Source: Prevotella veroralis DSM 19559 = JCM 6290 | GTDB lineage: Bacteria > Bacteroidota > Bacteroidia > Bacteroidales > Bacteroidaceae | Assembly: GCF_000377625.1 (NCBI RefSeq) | Contig: NZ_KB898338.1 | Span: 1 to 64,000, forward strand | Reading direction: 5' to 3' | Length of the DNA: 64,000 bases | Shown: one piece after another, positions 7,619 to 16,933 of the stretch | Numbering within the stretch: the first letter of the stretch is position 1 | Layout of the letters: every line of letters begins with the position of its first letter | Made by a program: the position numbers and the translations under genes | Notes under the pieces: model-generated | Told to the model about the DNA's origin: nothing | What the model saw: the letters and a program-made list of their open reading frames with translations, nothing else | Databases searched by the model: none

Positions 7619-9394
7619 ATGATAGATAAAAGGCAACAGAGTATAAAAGAACGTCTTCGGAGATTTGCAATGGACTTGTGGAATATCACAGATCTGAGGC
7701 AGATGGATCCCGTTATTGATTTAATTCTTGACGTAATAGCCTATAATAGTAGTAGACTTCATCAGAATATATCCGATTCTGATTCAAATATTCTGTATCG
7801 GTTGGCATGCTTGTTAGTTCCTCAGCAGTGGTCACTTCCAATGCCTTCCCATGCTTTGTTGAGTGTGGAACCTAAGAGTGACGAGTCTCGCTTACTAACA
7901 TTAACAGATCGTTTTTATACGAGGAAGATGATGTTTGAAAAGGGATGGGTAGACCTTGACTTCTCTCCTCTAAGTAATTACCCTTTAGTAAATGCCAAGA
8001 TAAAGGCCCTATCCTACGATAGTCGGGTAATGTATTCGTATGAGGGTAGTCTGCAAGAAACAAAACTTCCAAACGTAGTAGTGCCGTCAGAAGATGGTAT
8101 TGTGTGGATAGGTCTGGAAATGACGCAGAGCCTACTACGTTCAACTCATAAACTGATATTGTGTATTCTTTTGGAAGACAATAATCTCACACCTTTCCTG
8201 CGAGATGTGCATGTTTATGATGGGGCTGGGGAGAGATTAGAAGTTTCGGTTCCACAGTTTCCACTGGAACACAGTGAGAAATATCACTATTTCGATGAAA
8301 TTAGTGACTATTATTCAAAAAACTATGTTCAGATAAGCCTTGATTCAAAAGCCCTCTCATCTAATCCTTTCAGTACCTATCCATCAGAATGGGAAGTTTC
8401 TGAAGAGGGAGATGATGAAAGCAGTAAACTTGTATGGTTAAAGTTGAAATTTCCAGTGATGTTTAATCATGTGGATTTTGGGAAAGTGCGTTTTCTACTC
8501 AATACTTATCCAGTTGTCAATCGTAGTTTGGTAACAATACAACATGATTTTGCACGAAAAGGTAATATCGTAGCTCTACGATGCAAAGAAAATCGTTTCC
8601 TGCTCAATGTAGAATCTTTTCATGATGATGCTAACCACCAGTACGTGGATATTGTGCGGAATTATAATGAATCCTCTACAGGTACTTACAGCCTTTACTT
8701 TGGAAACATAGAAAGATTTGATTCAGACAATGCTCGCATATTGATAAACAAACTAATTCAGTTAATCCATGAAGACGGAAGTGCTTTTGAGAGTATGGAG
8801 ATAGATACGCTCACGGATCAGCTGAACAATCTCTATAATAATATAGAGAACATAGAAAAGAGCATCTACGATTTCACTCAAGATAAGAGTATTCCTCGTG
8901 CTTTTCTATTTACACAGCCTTACAAGAAGACATCAGAGGTAGAGGTGAGTTATTGGACTACTGATGCCGAAGTTGCTAATGGTTTGGATAGTCGTACGGT
9001 AGTCTACCAAGCGGAGAATGAGAAATTCTCGGCAAGTGGGTTGTTGTTCCAGACGACGACAAAACAAGGTAATGCTCACGACTCAGAACGTGATATGATT
9101 AATCGACTCCGTTATGGTTTGCTATCAAAGGATCGTATTGTTACGCGTGAAGATATAAAGAGTTTTGTACTTTGTAGTTTAGGGAAATTGGCGAAATCTG
9201 TAGATATCAGAGATGGTATAGCTATCTCAAACGATGTGCGACGTGGTATTATCCGTACAACAGAAGTAAGAATAGAACTTTCAGGTGCAAGTAAAGAAGA
9301 GAATGTTGATTTACCTGCAATGACAAGTTTCTTAGAAGACGAACTTTCAAAGCGTTCTATCAATAAGACGCCTTACAAGATATTTTTCGTATGA
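7619..9394 (+). CDS. tssF: TssF, T6SS baseplate subunit
   Basis: A 591-residue protein whose N-terminal third (RRFAMDLWNITDLRQMDPVI, later RLACLLVPQQWSLPMPSHAL) is characteristic of the Bacteroidota TssF family. TssF forms, with TssG, the central wedge of the baseplate around the VgrG hub. There is no signal peptide or membrane helix. The C-terminal part contains the typical INRLRYGLLSKDRIVTREDI region seen in phage gp6-like baseplate proteins. It overlaps tssH by 4 bases (ATGA), which indicates translational coupling. Confidence 0.9.
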   Translation: MIDKRQQSIKERLRRFAMDLWNITDLRQMDPVIDLILDVIAYNSSRLHQNISDSDSNILYRLACLLVPQQWSLPMPSHALLSVEPKSDESRLLTLTDRFYTRKMMFEKGWVDLDFSPLSNYPLVNAKIKALSYDSRVMYSYEGSLQETKLPNVVVPSEDGIVWIGLEMTQSLLRSTHKLILCILLEDNNLTPFLRDVHVYDGAGERLEVSVPQFPLEHSEKYHYFDEISDYYSKNYVQISLDSKALSSNPFSTYPSEWEVSEEGDDESSKLVWLKLKFPVMFNHVDFGKVRFLLNTYPVVNRSLVTIQHDFARKGNIVALRCKENRFLLNVESFHDDANHQYVDIVRNYNESSTGTYSLYFGNIERFDSDNARILINKLIQLIHEDGSAFESMEIDTLTDQLNNLYNNIENIEKSIYDFTQDKSIPRAFLFTQPYKKTSEVEVSYWTTDAEVANGLDSRTVVYQAENEKFSASGLLFQTTTKQGNAHDSERDMINRLRYGLLSKDRIVTREDIKSFVLCSLGKLAKSVDIRDGIAISNDVRRGIIRTTEVRIELSGASKEENVDLPAMTSFLEDELSKRSINKTPYKIFFV

Positions 9395-11832
9395 ATACAC
9401 AAAATTACAGCAATAGCCTCATAGCTGCCATTAAGTTGGCCAAGGCAATGGCACATCAGGATAAACACCTGTCGTTCGGCGTAGCTCATCTTGTTATTGC
9501 TATGTTGACTGAACAGACTGGTTTGCGTGAGATTCTGAACTCAATGCAAAAGGAAGTGACATACATCAGTGATTGGTTTGAGACTTATCGGGAGATGTAT
9601 GTCGGTGTTGAGCATGATGCAGGTGAGATAATCGCCGACCACGAGGTTGAGACAGTACTTGATGAGGCAGAACGCTCAAAGATAAAACTTGGTACAGACT
9701 CTGTTGATGCCTTGTGTGTGTTCTCAGCAATTGTCAGAGATGGTGTGGTTTATTCCCATCAGCAAATAGAATCAATTGGTGTGACAGAAGATGAGATAAT
9801 GGAATATTTTGAGGCTTCAACCTCTCCTTTATCTCCAGTTGCAGAGATGGATATGGGTAGTTCTATCCAGTACGTATCTGATCTCCGCCGAGCAGAACTC
9901 TTAGAAGAAGGTAAGTCTATTATCGGTCGTAGCAAGGAAATACGTCTGATATTGGAAACGTTGGAACGTTCAGAACGACAAGGCATTCTTCTTGTAGGCG
10001 CTCCTGGTGTTGGTAAGACGGGTATTATCAGAGCACTTGCCCATGAAATGGAAATCAACCAAGATGAGATTATCAACCAGACATCGTTGGTCGGGCTGAA
10101 CACATCAAAGATTCTTGCACAATCGGGCAATGAAACGGAGATTACCCAAAAACTAACAGGTTTATTGCAGAAGATGAATCAGGCAAAGAGTCGTGGTGTG
10201 CTTGTTATTGACGACTTGCAGTTGTTACTCGAAAGTGGTAACCCAACGGCAGCTACCTATATTCTCAACAACCTTGATGCACAAATTTGCGATGGTGCAG
10301 TCACATTGCTGATGGTTCTCTCTATGGATGCTTTCCGTAAGCACATTGAGAAACATTCTATTGCGAATAGACTGAATATTATTAATGTAGAGGAACTTGA
10401 GCCGAATATTCTTCGCAGTGCATTACTAAAACATAGAACAATTCTGCAGGCTTACTATAGCCTACCAATGACGGAGGAGGCATTCATAAGTGCATATAAT
10501 CTTTCTAACAGATACTACAAAGAAAAGAGCCAACCGGCCTCAACATTAGATCTCATTGATAGTACTGCAGCCTCGGTAAGACTGAGTAATAAGAATGCTG
10601 CAGGTATTGTAGAACAACTTGTGGAGCAGTATGAGAAGTACAAGGCAATGCCAGTAGATGATGTGAGCGATTTCGACTTACATCTGCTTTATCACACAAT
10701 CTTTAACAAGGTGAGTGTTGTTTTGACTTCAAAGATAGAAGACGACTTCGTACTGACGGATGATGATTCAACACAGGAGAAATTAGATAAGCTTGGTAAG
10801 ATGTTGAACGAACTCTCAGTTCTTTCACAGAAAGGTATTGAGAAGGTTAGCTCATTAGAAATAGAATCAGTTGTGGCAGATGACACTGGTATCCCAATCG
10901 GAAAGATTCAGGCACAAGAGAAAGACCGACTCTTGGGTATCGAAACCAAGTTGCACGAAAGAGTTAAGGGACAGGATAAAGCTATTCGTACACTTTCTGA
11001 TGCTATCATCGAGTCACGAAGTGGTCTGAGTGACCCAAAGAAGCCTATCGGTTCATTCTTCTTCCTTGGTCCTACTGGTACGGGTAAGACAGAGTTGACG
11101 AAATCGTTAGCCGATCTTCTTTTTGATGATGACACGGCAATGATTCGTTTCGATATGTCGGAGTTCAAGGAAGAGCATTCTGCAGCCTTGCTATATGGTG
11201 CTCCTCCAGGATATGTAGGCTATGAAGAGGGTGGTTTGCTTGTGACAAAAATCCGCCAAAAGCCTTATTCTGTCGTACTCTTTGATGAGATTGAGAAAGC
11301 ACATAGTAGTGTCTACGATATCTTCCTGCAGATCATGGATGAAGGTAAGGTACATGATAAATTAGGACGTGAAGGTGACTTCTCCAATTCTATCATCATC
11401 TTTACTTCTAATATTGGTAGTCAATGGATTGCTGAACAGATTCAGAAGGGACATCAGCCAACCTCTAACGAACTGATTGAGGTTATGTCGAAGTACTTCC
11501 GTCCTGAGTTTCTTGGTCGTTTGACAGAGGTAGTCCCATTCTCACCTATTACAGAGGCGGTTGCTCAGCAGATTTTCCTTCTCCAATTCTCACGCCTGCA
11601 GAAGCAGTTGTTGGAGCAGAAGGATATTCAGTTGGATTTAGCACCAGAGACGATAGCCTATCTCACTTCAAAGGGATTCTCGCCACAGTATGGTGCGCGT
11701 CCTATTGCAGGTGTAGTGAGAACTTATCTGAAAAAGACTATTTCCAAGCTGATTGTCTCAGAGGCTATCAAATCTGGCGACCACATAATAGCAACCTATA
11801 AAGATGGAAATCTGCAATGGAATCACGCATAA
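9391..11832 (+). CDS. clpV: TssH / ClpV, AAA+ sheath-recycling ATPase
   Basis: An 813-residue Clp/Hsp100 protein with an N-terminal Clp-N repeat region (about 1-150), a first AAA+ module with Walker A GAPGVGKT near residues 203-211 and Walker B LVIDDL, and a second module with Walker A GPTGTGKT near 560-567 and the VLFDEIEKAH Walker B. The C-terminal small domain ends with the QYGARPIAGVVR region. ClpV disassembles contracted TssB/TssC sheath for reuse. It overlaps tssF by 4 bases and tssG by 16. Some middle-domain shortening relative to ClpB is normal in this subtype. Confidence 0.95.
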   Translation: MNTQNYSNSLIAAIKLAKAMAHQDKHLSFGVAHLVIAMLTEQTGLREILNSMQKEVTYISDWFETYREMYVGVEHDAGEIIADHEVETVLDEAERSKIKLGTDSVDALCVFSAIVRDGVVYSHQQIESIGVTEDEIMEYFEASTSPLSPVAEMDMGSSIQYVSDLRRAELLEEGKSIIGRSKEIRLILETLERSERQGILLVGAPGVGKTGIIRALAHEMEINQDEIINQTSLVGLNTSKILAQSGNETEITQKLTGLLQKMNQAKSRGVLVIDDLQLLLESGNPTAATYILNNLDAQICDGAVTLLMVLSMDAFRKHIEKHSIANRLNIINVEELEPNILRSALLKHRTILQAYYSLPMTEEAFISAYNLSNRYYKEKSQPASTLDLIDSTAASVRLSNKNAAGIVEQLVEQYEKYKAMPVDDVSDFDLHLLYHTIFNKVSVVLTSKIEDDFVLTDDDSTQEKLDKLGKMLNELSVLSQKGIEKVSSLEIESVVADDTGIPIGKIQAQEKDRLLGIETKLHERVKGQDKAIRTLSDAIIESRSGLSDPKKPIGSFFFLGPTGTGKTELTKSLADLLFDDDTAMIRFDMSEFKEEHSAALLYGAPPGYVGYEEGGLLVTKIRQKPYSVVLFDEIEKAHSSVYDIFLQIMDEGKVHDKLGREGDFSNSIIIFTSNIGSQWIAEQIQKGHQPTSNELIEVMSKYFRPEFLGRLTEVVPFSPITEAVAQQIFLLQFSRLQKQLLEQKDIQLDLAPETIAYLTSKGFSPQYGARPIAGVVRTYLKKTISKLIVSEAIKSGDHIIATYKDGNLQWNHA

Positions 11833-12752
11833 CAACTTCTAACAGGGATTTAGAAGGATTCAGTAATAGTGATGCACGTCATCTTATTGCGGAAGTCTTC
11901 TATGCTGAACTGCAGTTTATTACTGGGGAGGATTTGCTTGATAAGACCGTTGTTGTGACTCACGGAATGAATAGCCGTGTGAACTCTCAAGATATTATCG
12001 AGTTGCAGAAAGAGGAAGTCTATAAGGATGGACAATTAAGGGAACGACTGATACTTAACCTTGCAAGAAATGGTTTTTATCATCAACTTCCAGAGTTTAT
12101 GTTCCACCCTATTTCTCTTAGTTCACCAGGAATGAGCAACAAGGAGGTTGTTGAAGCGATTCGAGAGAATAGGAAGAAGGCAGAGAAGGCGATACACTTT
12201 TTCTCTCCGTTCGACACAATGATGTTCCATGATAGTGTACGTATCTTTGAACGGCAGTTATCCTTATTTGAAAGGCCGTCTGAGAATGTTATTATCAAGA
12301 ATGTTACCAGTCTTTTCTTCCCGAAGACTGCCCCTCTTACTGTTGACGAAAGATACAAGATGTTTTTGTGTCTTCTCAAGGTAGAGCATTACAAGGAGAA
12401 TCTTTCAGCATTGGAAGAATTACTTTCAATAGTCTGTGGTATTGATGCTAAAATACGATACGTCTATCATTACGAAGAGAATCTTCCTTACGTCAGTTTA
12501 GGTGATTGTATGTTGGGGGTTGACTCAGGACTTGATGGACAATTACTATGTGAGCTGGATGATGTTGAAGTAAATCTCTGCTTTCATGATACGATAAAAG
12601 AAAGTGTTTTGAAAAAGCAGATAGAAACAGTAAAGTATGTGCTGTCGTTCTTTCTCCTTTCGTCCAGAGATATAAAGATAATATATACTGTCACGACAAA
12701 TACAGAACTCGTCTTAGGACAGAATTATTTAGGTTATGATACGAATTTATAA
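11817..12752 (+). CDS. tssG: TssG, T6SS baseplate subunit
   Basis: A 311-residue soluble protein with the LIAEVFYAELQ start, the FMFHPISLSSPGMSNKEVVE segment and the FFSPFDTMMF motif followed by predicted helices, consistent with Bacteroidota TssG. TssG partners TssF in the baseplate wedge. The start at 11817 lies inside the 3' end of tssH, a strong overlap that suggests coupled translation; the next gene follows after 9 bases. Confidence 0.82.
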   Translation: MESRITTSNRDLEGFSNSDARHLIAEVFYAELQFITGEDLLDKTVVVTHGMNSRVNSQDIIELQKEEVYKDGQLRERLILNLARNGFYHQLPEFMFHPISLSSPGMSNKEVVEAIRENRKKAEKAIHFFSPFDTMMFHDSVRIFERQLSLFERPSENVIIKNVTSLFFPKTAPLTVDERYKMFLCLLKVEHYKENLSALEELLSIVCGIDAKIRYVYHYEENLPYVSLGDCMLGVDSGLDGQLLCELDDVEVNLCFHDTIKESVLKKQIETVKYVLSFFLLSSRDIKIIYTVTTNTELVLGQNYLGYDTNL

Positions 12753-12761
12753 GAAGAAATA

Positions 12762-13646
12762 ATGAAACCTTTAATATTTTTCTTTTTGAAATACTTATTG
12801 GCTCCGCTTCTTGCAATGGTTATGGTGTTCGTTATGGGAGCACTGAAGTCTATTCGACAGCAGCTGGGCATGAAGAGGATTATTGTCTTTGCTCTTTTGG
12901 CAGGACTTTTCCTTGGACTTCCTTCTCTCTTCGGCTATTTGAAGAATGAATATGTGTGGGGAGGACTTGTACTGACTGTTACTTCTTATCTCATTCTCGG
13001 ATTTTTCTATCTATGGGCACTGCGCGTGGTCATTAGCAAGAAGAACGATGATATGTCTATTGAACTTCTCGTAACAGTGCTCTCAGGTATTATCGGAATG
13101 TGGATTTACTATCTTGTATTCAACTGGATTAGCGGAGGATTGGAATATACACCTTGGGCGATGACAGCTGTCTGTTGGTTTATGATCCCTTACTTTGTTT
13201 TCCGTAGCTTCAAGTATTTCCGAAACATACAACCAGCAATCTACGACTTGTGGAGAATCAATCATAGTGGATTTAATCGAAACTATTGGGACAATCTCGA
13301 TACTTTCAAGGCATTAACTGTCAAGGTGAAACTTAAACGAAAGATTGGTGATTTCGACTATACGACCCTTTCTGTTCGCTTGGCTGAGGGTATCGCTTTA
13401 GGTGACTGGTTTGACTGGCTTGTTGAAGACCAAAATCGACGTTTCCCACAGGCGCAGATTGAAATCAATATGGAAGGTGCAGAAAGTGGGTGGATATTCT
13501 ATACGAGTCGATGGTTCCGCTATCCTCTATTTATTCGGATGCTGGACCCACGTTGTACAGCCACAGAAAACAAAATAAAGAAAAATCAAGTTATCTATAT
13601 AAAACGAGTAAAAAGTATAAACCAGATACAACATGAAGAAGATTGA
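12762..13646 (+). CDS. tssN: TssN, polytopic inner-membrane component
   Basis: A 294-residue protein with about five hydrophobic segments in the first half (roughly residues 4-26, 38-58, 65-92, 100-124 and 131-150), then a cytoplasmic C-terminal domain with EGIALGDWFDWLVEDQNRRF and ESGWIFYTSRWF. This arrangement fits TssN, the Bacteroidota-specific membrane protein that, with TssO/P/Q/R, takes the place of TssJ/L/M. It overlaps the next gene, tssK, by 14 bases. Confidence 0.82.
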   Translation: MKPLIFFFLKYLLAPLLAMVMVFVMGALKSIRQQLGMKRIIVFALLAGLFLGLPSLFGYLKNEYVWGGLVLTVTSYLILGFFYLWALRVVISKKNDDMSIELLVTVLSGIIGMWIYYLVFNWISGGLEYTPWAMTAVCWFMIPYFVFRSFKYFRNIQPAIYDLWRINHSGFNRNYWDNLDTFKALTVKVKLKRKIGDFDYTTLSVRLAEGIALGDWFDWLVEDQNRRFPQAQIEINMEGAESGWIFYTSRWFRYPLFIRMLDPRCTATENKIKKNQVIYIKRVKSINQIQHEED

Positions 13647-14784
13647 GCATTTGCCAATAAACTGGGTTAACGGCCAGAAAATTAATAATACCCATTTCTT
13701 TGAGACCTATTACAATGTAGTTGAGATGCTAAGACAGAACCGTGAAGAGGAACTGACAAGCTATAACTATGGATTCGGTGAAAAGTCTGAAAAAGAAGAA
13801 TGTTCTATTGATATGGATATTAAGGGTGAGTCTGCAGAGACTTTATCAGTAGAACTTAGAGCATGTAATGCGGTGACTCGTAATGGTTACCATATTCTCT
13901 TTACAAAGGAATTGTATGGCGATTTCACGCCAAAGTGTACGCTCAAAGATATCGAAATTGATCTCTCTACACGTCAGGTAGTCTGCATACTCCTTACAGT
14001 TAATCCTTACAAGATGCTGCCGGTTGGTGTACCAGATCCAGAAACCACCCCACTCCATCATCCTTACGTATTGCCAGAGGTTACTTTGCAACTGTTATTG
14101 GAACAAAATCTTAATAAGGCTTTCCTTGAGGGTAATAGTATAGTAGCGGGAAAGGTTATCGTTGATGGTGGTTCCTTCTTGATAGATAGCGACTATATCC
14201 CAGCTATTCAACGTATCAACTGTTCAGAGAGATCTATGCATGCTTTAGAGAATATGACAGAAACACTTGAGCGTATTCACAGCAATGCACTCAAGGTATA
14301 TGCTAAGAATATTTCTAACCCTCACCGCAGTATGCTTGCAGATAATACTTTTGCTCTTTGCGATGTGGTAAAGAATTTCTATAGCCAGCACTGCTTTGAA
14401 TTGAAGAATATTGCAGCTGAGCAGCCTCCAATCTATACTGTACGCTTTGCAAATGCATTAGCTAATCTTCTGCTCACTTCACTCCGTTCTTTACCTGAGA
14501 AGGACTTTGAGACACTATTGCAGTACTTTGATGAGTGGACAAATATTAAGCCGTCTGACTTTATGCACAAGACAAGCGATATCGCCCATCTGAATTATAA
14601 CCACCTTGAGTTGAATACGCTCTTTACAAGTATTGCAGCTTTCCTCAATGTAATTGATACGCTTTTCCATAAGTTAAGCGAACTCGAATACGTTGGACTC
14701 ATCAAGGAGAATATTATTATTAGTGAAGATAACAATGGCAAGGCCTCTGAGAGTGAGCGCAAGTCATGGAAGGTGTGGGATTAA
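13633..14784 (+). CDS. tssK: TssK, baseplate-to-membrane adaptor
   Basis: A 383-residue protein with the typical start IEHLPINWVNGQKINNTHF, where proteobacterial TssK has a comparable WxxG motif, a beta-rich N-terminal shell, and a helical middle region followed by a C-terminal domain expected to touch the membrane complex. TssK trimers link the baseplate wedge to the envelope complex. It overlaps tssN by 14 bases and precedes tssO by 9, again in tight operon order. Confidence 0.88.
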   Translation: MKKIEHLPINWVNGQKINNTHFFETYYNVVEMLRQNREEELTSYNYGFGEKSEKEECSIDMDIKGESAETLSVELRACNAVTRNGYHILFTKELYGDFTPKCTLKDIEIDLSTRQVVCILLTVNPYKMLPVGVPDPETTPLHHPYVLPEVTLQLLLEQNLNKAFLEGNSIVAGKVIVDGGSFLIDSDYIPAIQRINCSERSMHALENMTETLERIHSNALKVYAKNISNPHRSMLADNTFALCDVVKNFYSQHCFELKNIAAEQPPIYTVRFANALANLLLTSLRSLPEKDFETLLQYFDEWTNIKPSDFMHKTSDIAHLNYNHLELNTLFTSIAAFLNVIDTLFHKLSELEYVGLIKENIIISEDNNGKASESERKSWKVWD

Positions 14785-14793
14785 CAGATACAC

Positions 14794-15282
14794 TTGACAA
14801 TGGTAGAAAAAAATAGAAAAGAACGCCGTCAGGCAAAGAATTCTTTTATTTTCATCTTTAGCTTCACGCTATTGCTTTTCGTACTCTTTGCTGTTTGCAC
14901 ATTGAAAACTGCCGAACGTGGAATCAACATGGTCGACGAGAAGAAAGTGCGTTATGATGAGGTATTCCGTAAGCAGGCAAGTTATAATTTCCGTATGGAT
15001 CAAATGTTCAAGGATATGAACAATCTTGTTACTGAGAAGCGTACGGATAATGAGCAGGCGCAATATCAGATGATAATTGCTCGTCACAGACAAGATATGC
15101 AAGATGAAATCTATCGTGGTGATAATGATACCACCAACTATGTTCTCTATAAGGCGCTGTTTGATCAACTACAAGCTACGCAGGAAACCACTGCAACTTA
15201 CTTTGATGAGAAACGTGACTTAGACTACATTATGGAACAGATTCAGAAGGCAACGGAAATTTTAAATAGAAAAAGAAATTAA
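14794..15282 (+). CDS. tssO: TssO, single-pass membrane component
   Basis: A 162-residue protein with a short basic cytoplasmic N-terminus (about 22 residues), one transmembrane helix (FIFIFSFTLLLFVLFAVCTL) and a long charged, probably coiled-coil periplasmic part. Size and topology fit TssO, part of the Bacteroidota trans-envelope complex. It starts 9 bases after tssK. Confidence 0.75.
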   Translation: MTMVEKNRKERRQAKNSFIFIFSFTLLLFVLFAVCTLKTAERGINMVDEKKVRYDEVFRKQASYNFRMDQMFKDMNNLVTEKRTDNEQAQYQMIIARHRQDMQDEIYRGDNDTTNYVLYKALFDQLQATQETTATYFDEKRDLDYIMEQIQKATEILNRKRN

Positions 15283-15294
15283 TAATTTATTATT

Positions 15295-15744
15295 ATGACA
15301 AGAGACGAAAAAATATGGTCCAGTATTAAGTTTACGCTTTTGTTATGCTTTTCTGTGGCCTTACTTTATATCCTCCTTTGTAAGTATGTCACACCTATTC
15401 CAGAATCCATTACAGGTAATGCGGTGACAGAAATCAATGATGCCGAGGCTATTCTTGAAGATCAGAAGCAAATGAGTGAGAAACTGATTACGCTGAAGAA
15501 GGATATTGATTCGCTTAATTTCGAGATACAGCAATCACAGCATATTAGTGAGATAAAAGATCGTATGACACAGCTGCAAGACAACTATCGTAAACATTCT
15601 TATGACCCGAAATATCTCTATTGTATGCGTGCATTCAAAACGATACAAGACTATTTCGACATAAAGCAGAAACTCTATTGGACGACCAAGAATACGGAAG
15701 ACAGAAAAAAGACTCTCGAAGAAATGAAGACTAAGATTAAATAA
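15295..15744 (+). CDS. TssO-like single-pass membrane protein
   Basis: A 149-residue protein with the same plan as its neighbour: about 14 cytoplasmic residues, one helix (FTLLLCFSVALLYILLC), then a helical, Lys/Glu/Gln-rich periplasmic domain (residues about 50-149). It may be a second TssO-type subunit or a divergent partner. It begins 12 bases after tssO. The following 203 bases (15,745-15,947) contain no gene I can support and could hold an internal promoter, though no clear box stands out. Confidence 0.6.
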   Translation: MTRDEKIWSSIKFTLLLCFSVALLYILLCKYVTPIPESITGNAVTEINDAEAILEDQKQMSEKLITLKKDIDSLNFEIQQSQHISEIKDRMTQLQDNYRKHSYDPKYLYCMRAFKTIQDYFDIKQKLYWTTKNTEDRKKTLEEMKTKIK

Positions 15745-15947
15745 GTCTTTTGTTGGTTTCTGGCAGGTTCCTTGTCTGCCTTTCTGCAGGAATAGTTGAT
15801 AAAACTTATTCTTCCACAAGAAGCGTATGCTCTCCATAATCCTATTGTTATGAATATAGAGCATTGGTTTACAACCATCCAAGTTATATATGGCTAACAA
15901 TTAACAAATTAAACCCCTTATGATATAACAATTAAATAACAATAATT

Positions 15948-16922
15948 ATGACTGAAAGACAAAAAATCATTTTGGCTATCGTTTCGGCACTGGCTATAGT
16001 CGGATTATTGGTGGCATTGCTTCTCCCATCACGCAACGTCAACAAGAATCTGGACTTTTTCATTCAGGACAGTAATGCGAATAGTCAATTGGAAGTAAAC
16101 GAGCCTTTGAAGTTTACCATTAATGACTCTGCGGCAGTTGTTGACAAGAGAGTATTATGGAAAATGGGTAATGGCGACAGTATTGTTGGTAAGCCTAACA
16201 TTAGTTATGTTTACAAACAGGCTGGAAAGTACCTCATCACACTACAGGTTGATGGTAAGGTTATCAAAGAGAAGACTGTTGATATTGTGAAGATTACCAA
16301 GGACACTGTAGCAGTTGATTCTATTCCTAAGATTGTCGGACCAACGCAAGGTTATGCAGGTGAACGGCTCGTATTCTCAGCTGAAGGCGACGGTATGACA
16401 AGCTGGCTTTGGGAGTTCGGTGAGAGTGGAACTATTGATGCTTTCGAGCGTCAGGTGGTTTATAAATATGACGAGCCTGGTAAATATCTCGTCAAACTGA
16501 AGACTAACACCACTTTGTATCCTGTATCTCATGTTATAACTATCCTTCCAAAGGTTGAAGACATCATTGAAGATCCAGCTGATGAGGTCGATCAGCCCAA
16601 ACCTGAGCCTATTGATACATTAGCTATGGTGCAGAATGGTATTAAGAAGCATCTACAAGCTATTGCCAATGCGGGTGCAAGAGATAAAGAAGCATTCTAT
16701 GCACATCGTAATTTCATTATTAATAACTATCTCGGCGGTAATGGTAATCAAGTCGTTGTACACATCAATGGCGAGCGTTATAATGTGTTCCCAGACTATT
16801 GTCAAGGATTACACTTCCTCGAGAGTAATCGTTACGGACGTGTGACTATTGATGATGTGAAGGTAGATGATTTCCATCATATTACAAAAATTGAAGTAAC
16901 TCAAAGAAATACGGGAAAATAA
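15948..16922 (+). CDS. tssP: TssP, membrane-anchored protein with PKD-like domains
   Basis: A 324-residue protein with one N-terminal membrane helix (ILAIVSALAIVGLLVALLL) and two PKD-like beta domains: residues about 60-125 (WKMGNGDSIVG, then YVYKQAGKYLITLQVDG) and about 131-190 (WLWEFGESG, then YKYDEPGKYLVKLKT). A Pro/Asp/Glu-rich linker follows at about 205-222 and a C-terminal domain of about 100 residues ends the protein. Such PKD-bearing periplasmic architecture is typical of TssP in this subtype. It lies 11 bases before tssR. Confidence 0.8.
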   Translation: MTERQKIILAIVSALAIVGLLVALLLPSRNVNKNLDFFIQDSNANSQLEVNEPLKFTINDSAAVVDKRVLWKMGNGDSIVGKPNISYVYKQAGKYLITLQVDGKVIKEKTVDIVKITKDTVAVDSIPKIVGPTQGYAGERLVFSAEGDGMTSWLWEFGESGTIDAFERQVVYKYDEPGKYLVKLKTNTTLYPVSHVITILPKVEDIIEDPADEVDQPKPEPIDTLAMVQNGIKKHLQAIANAGARDKEAFYAHRNFIINNYLGGNGNQVVVHINGERYNVFPDYCQGLHFLESNRYGRVTIDDVKVDDFHHITKIEVTQRNTGK

Positions 16923-16933
16923 AATTAGGAAAT

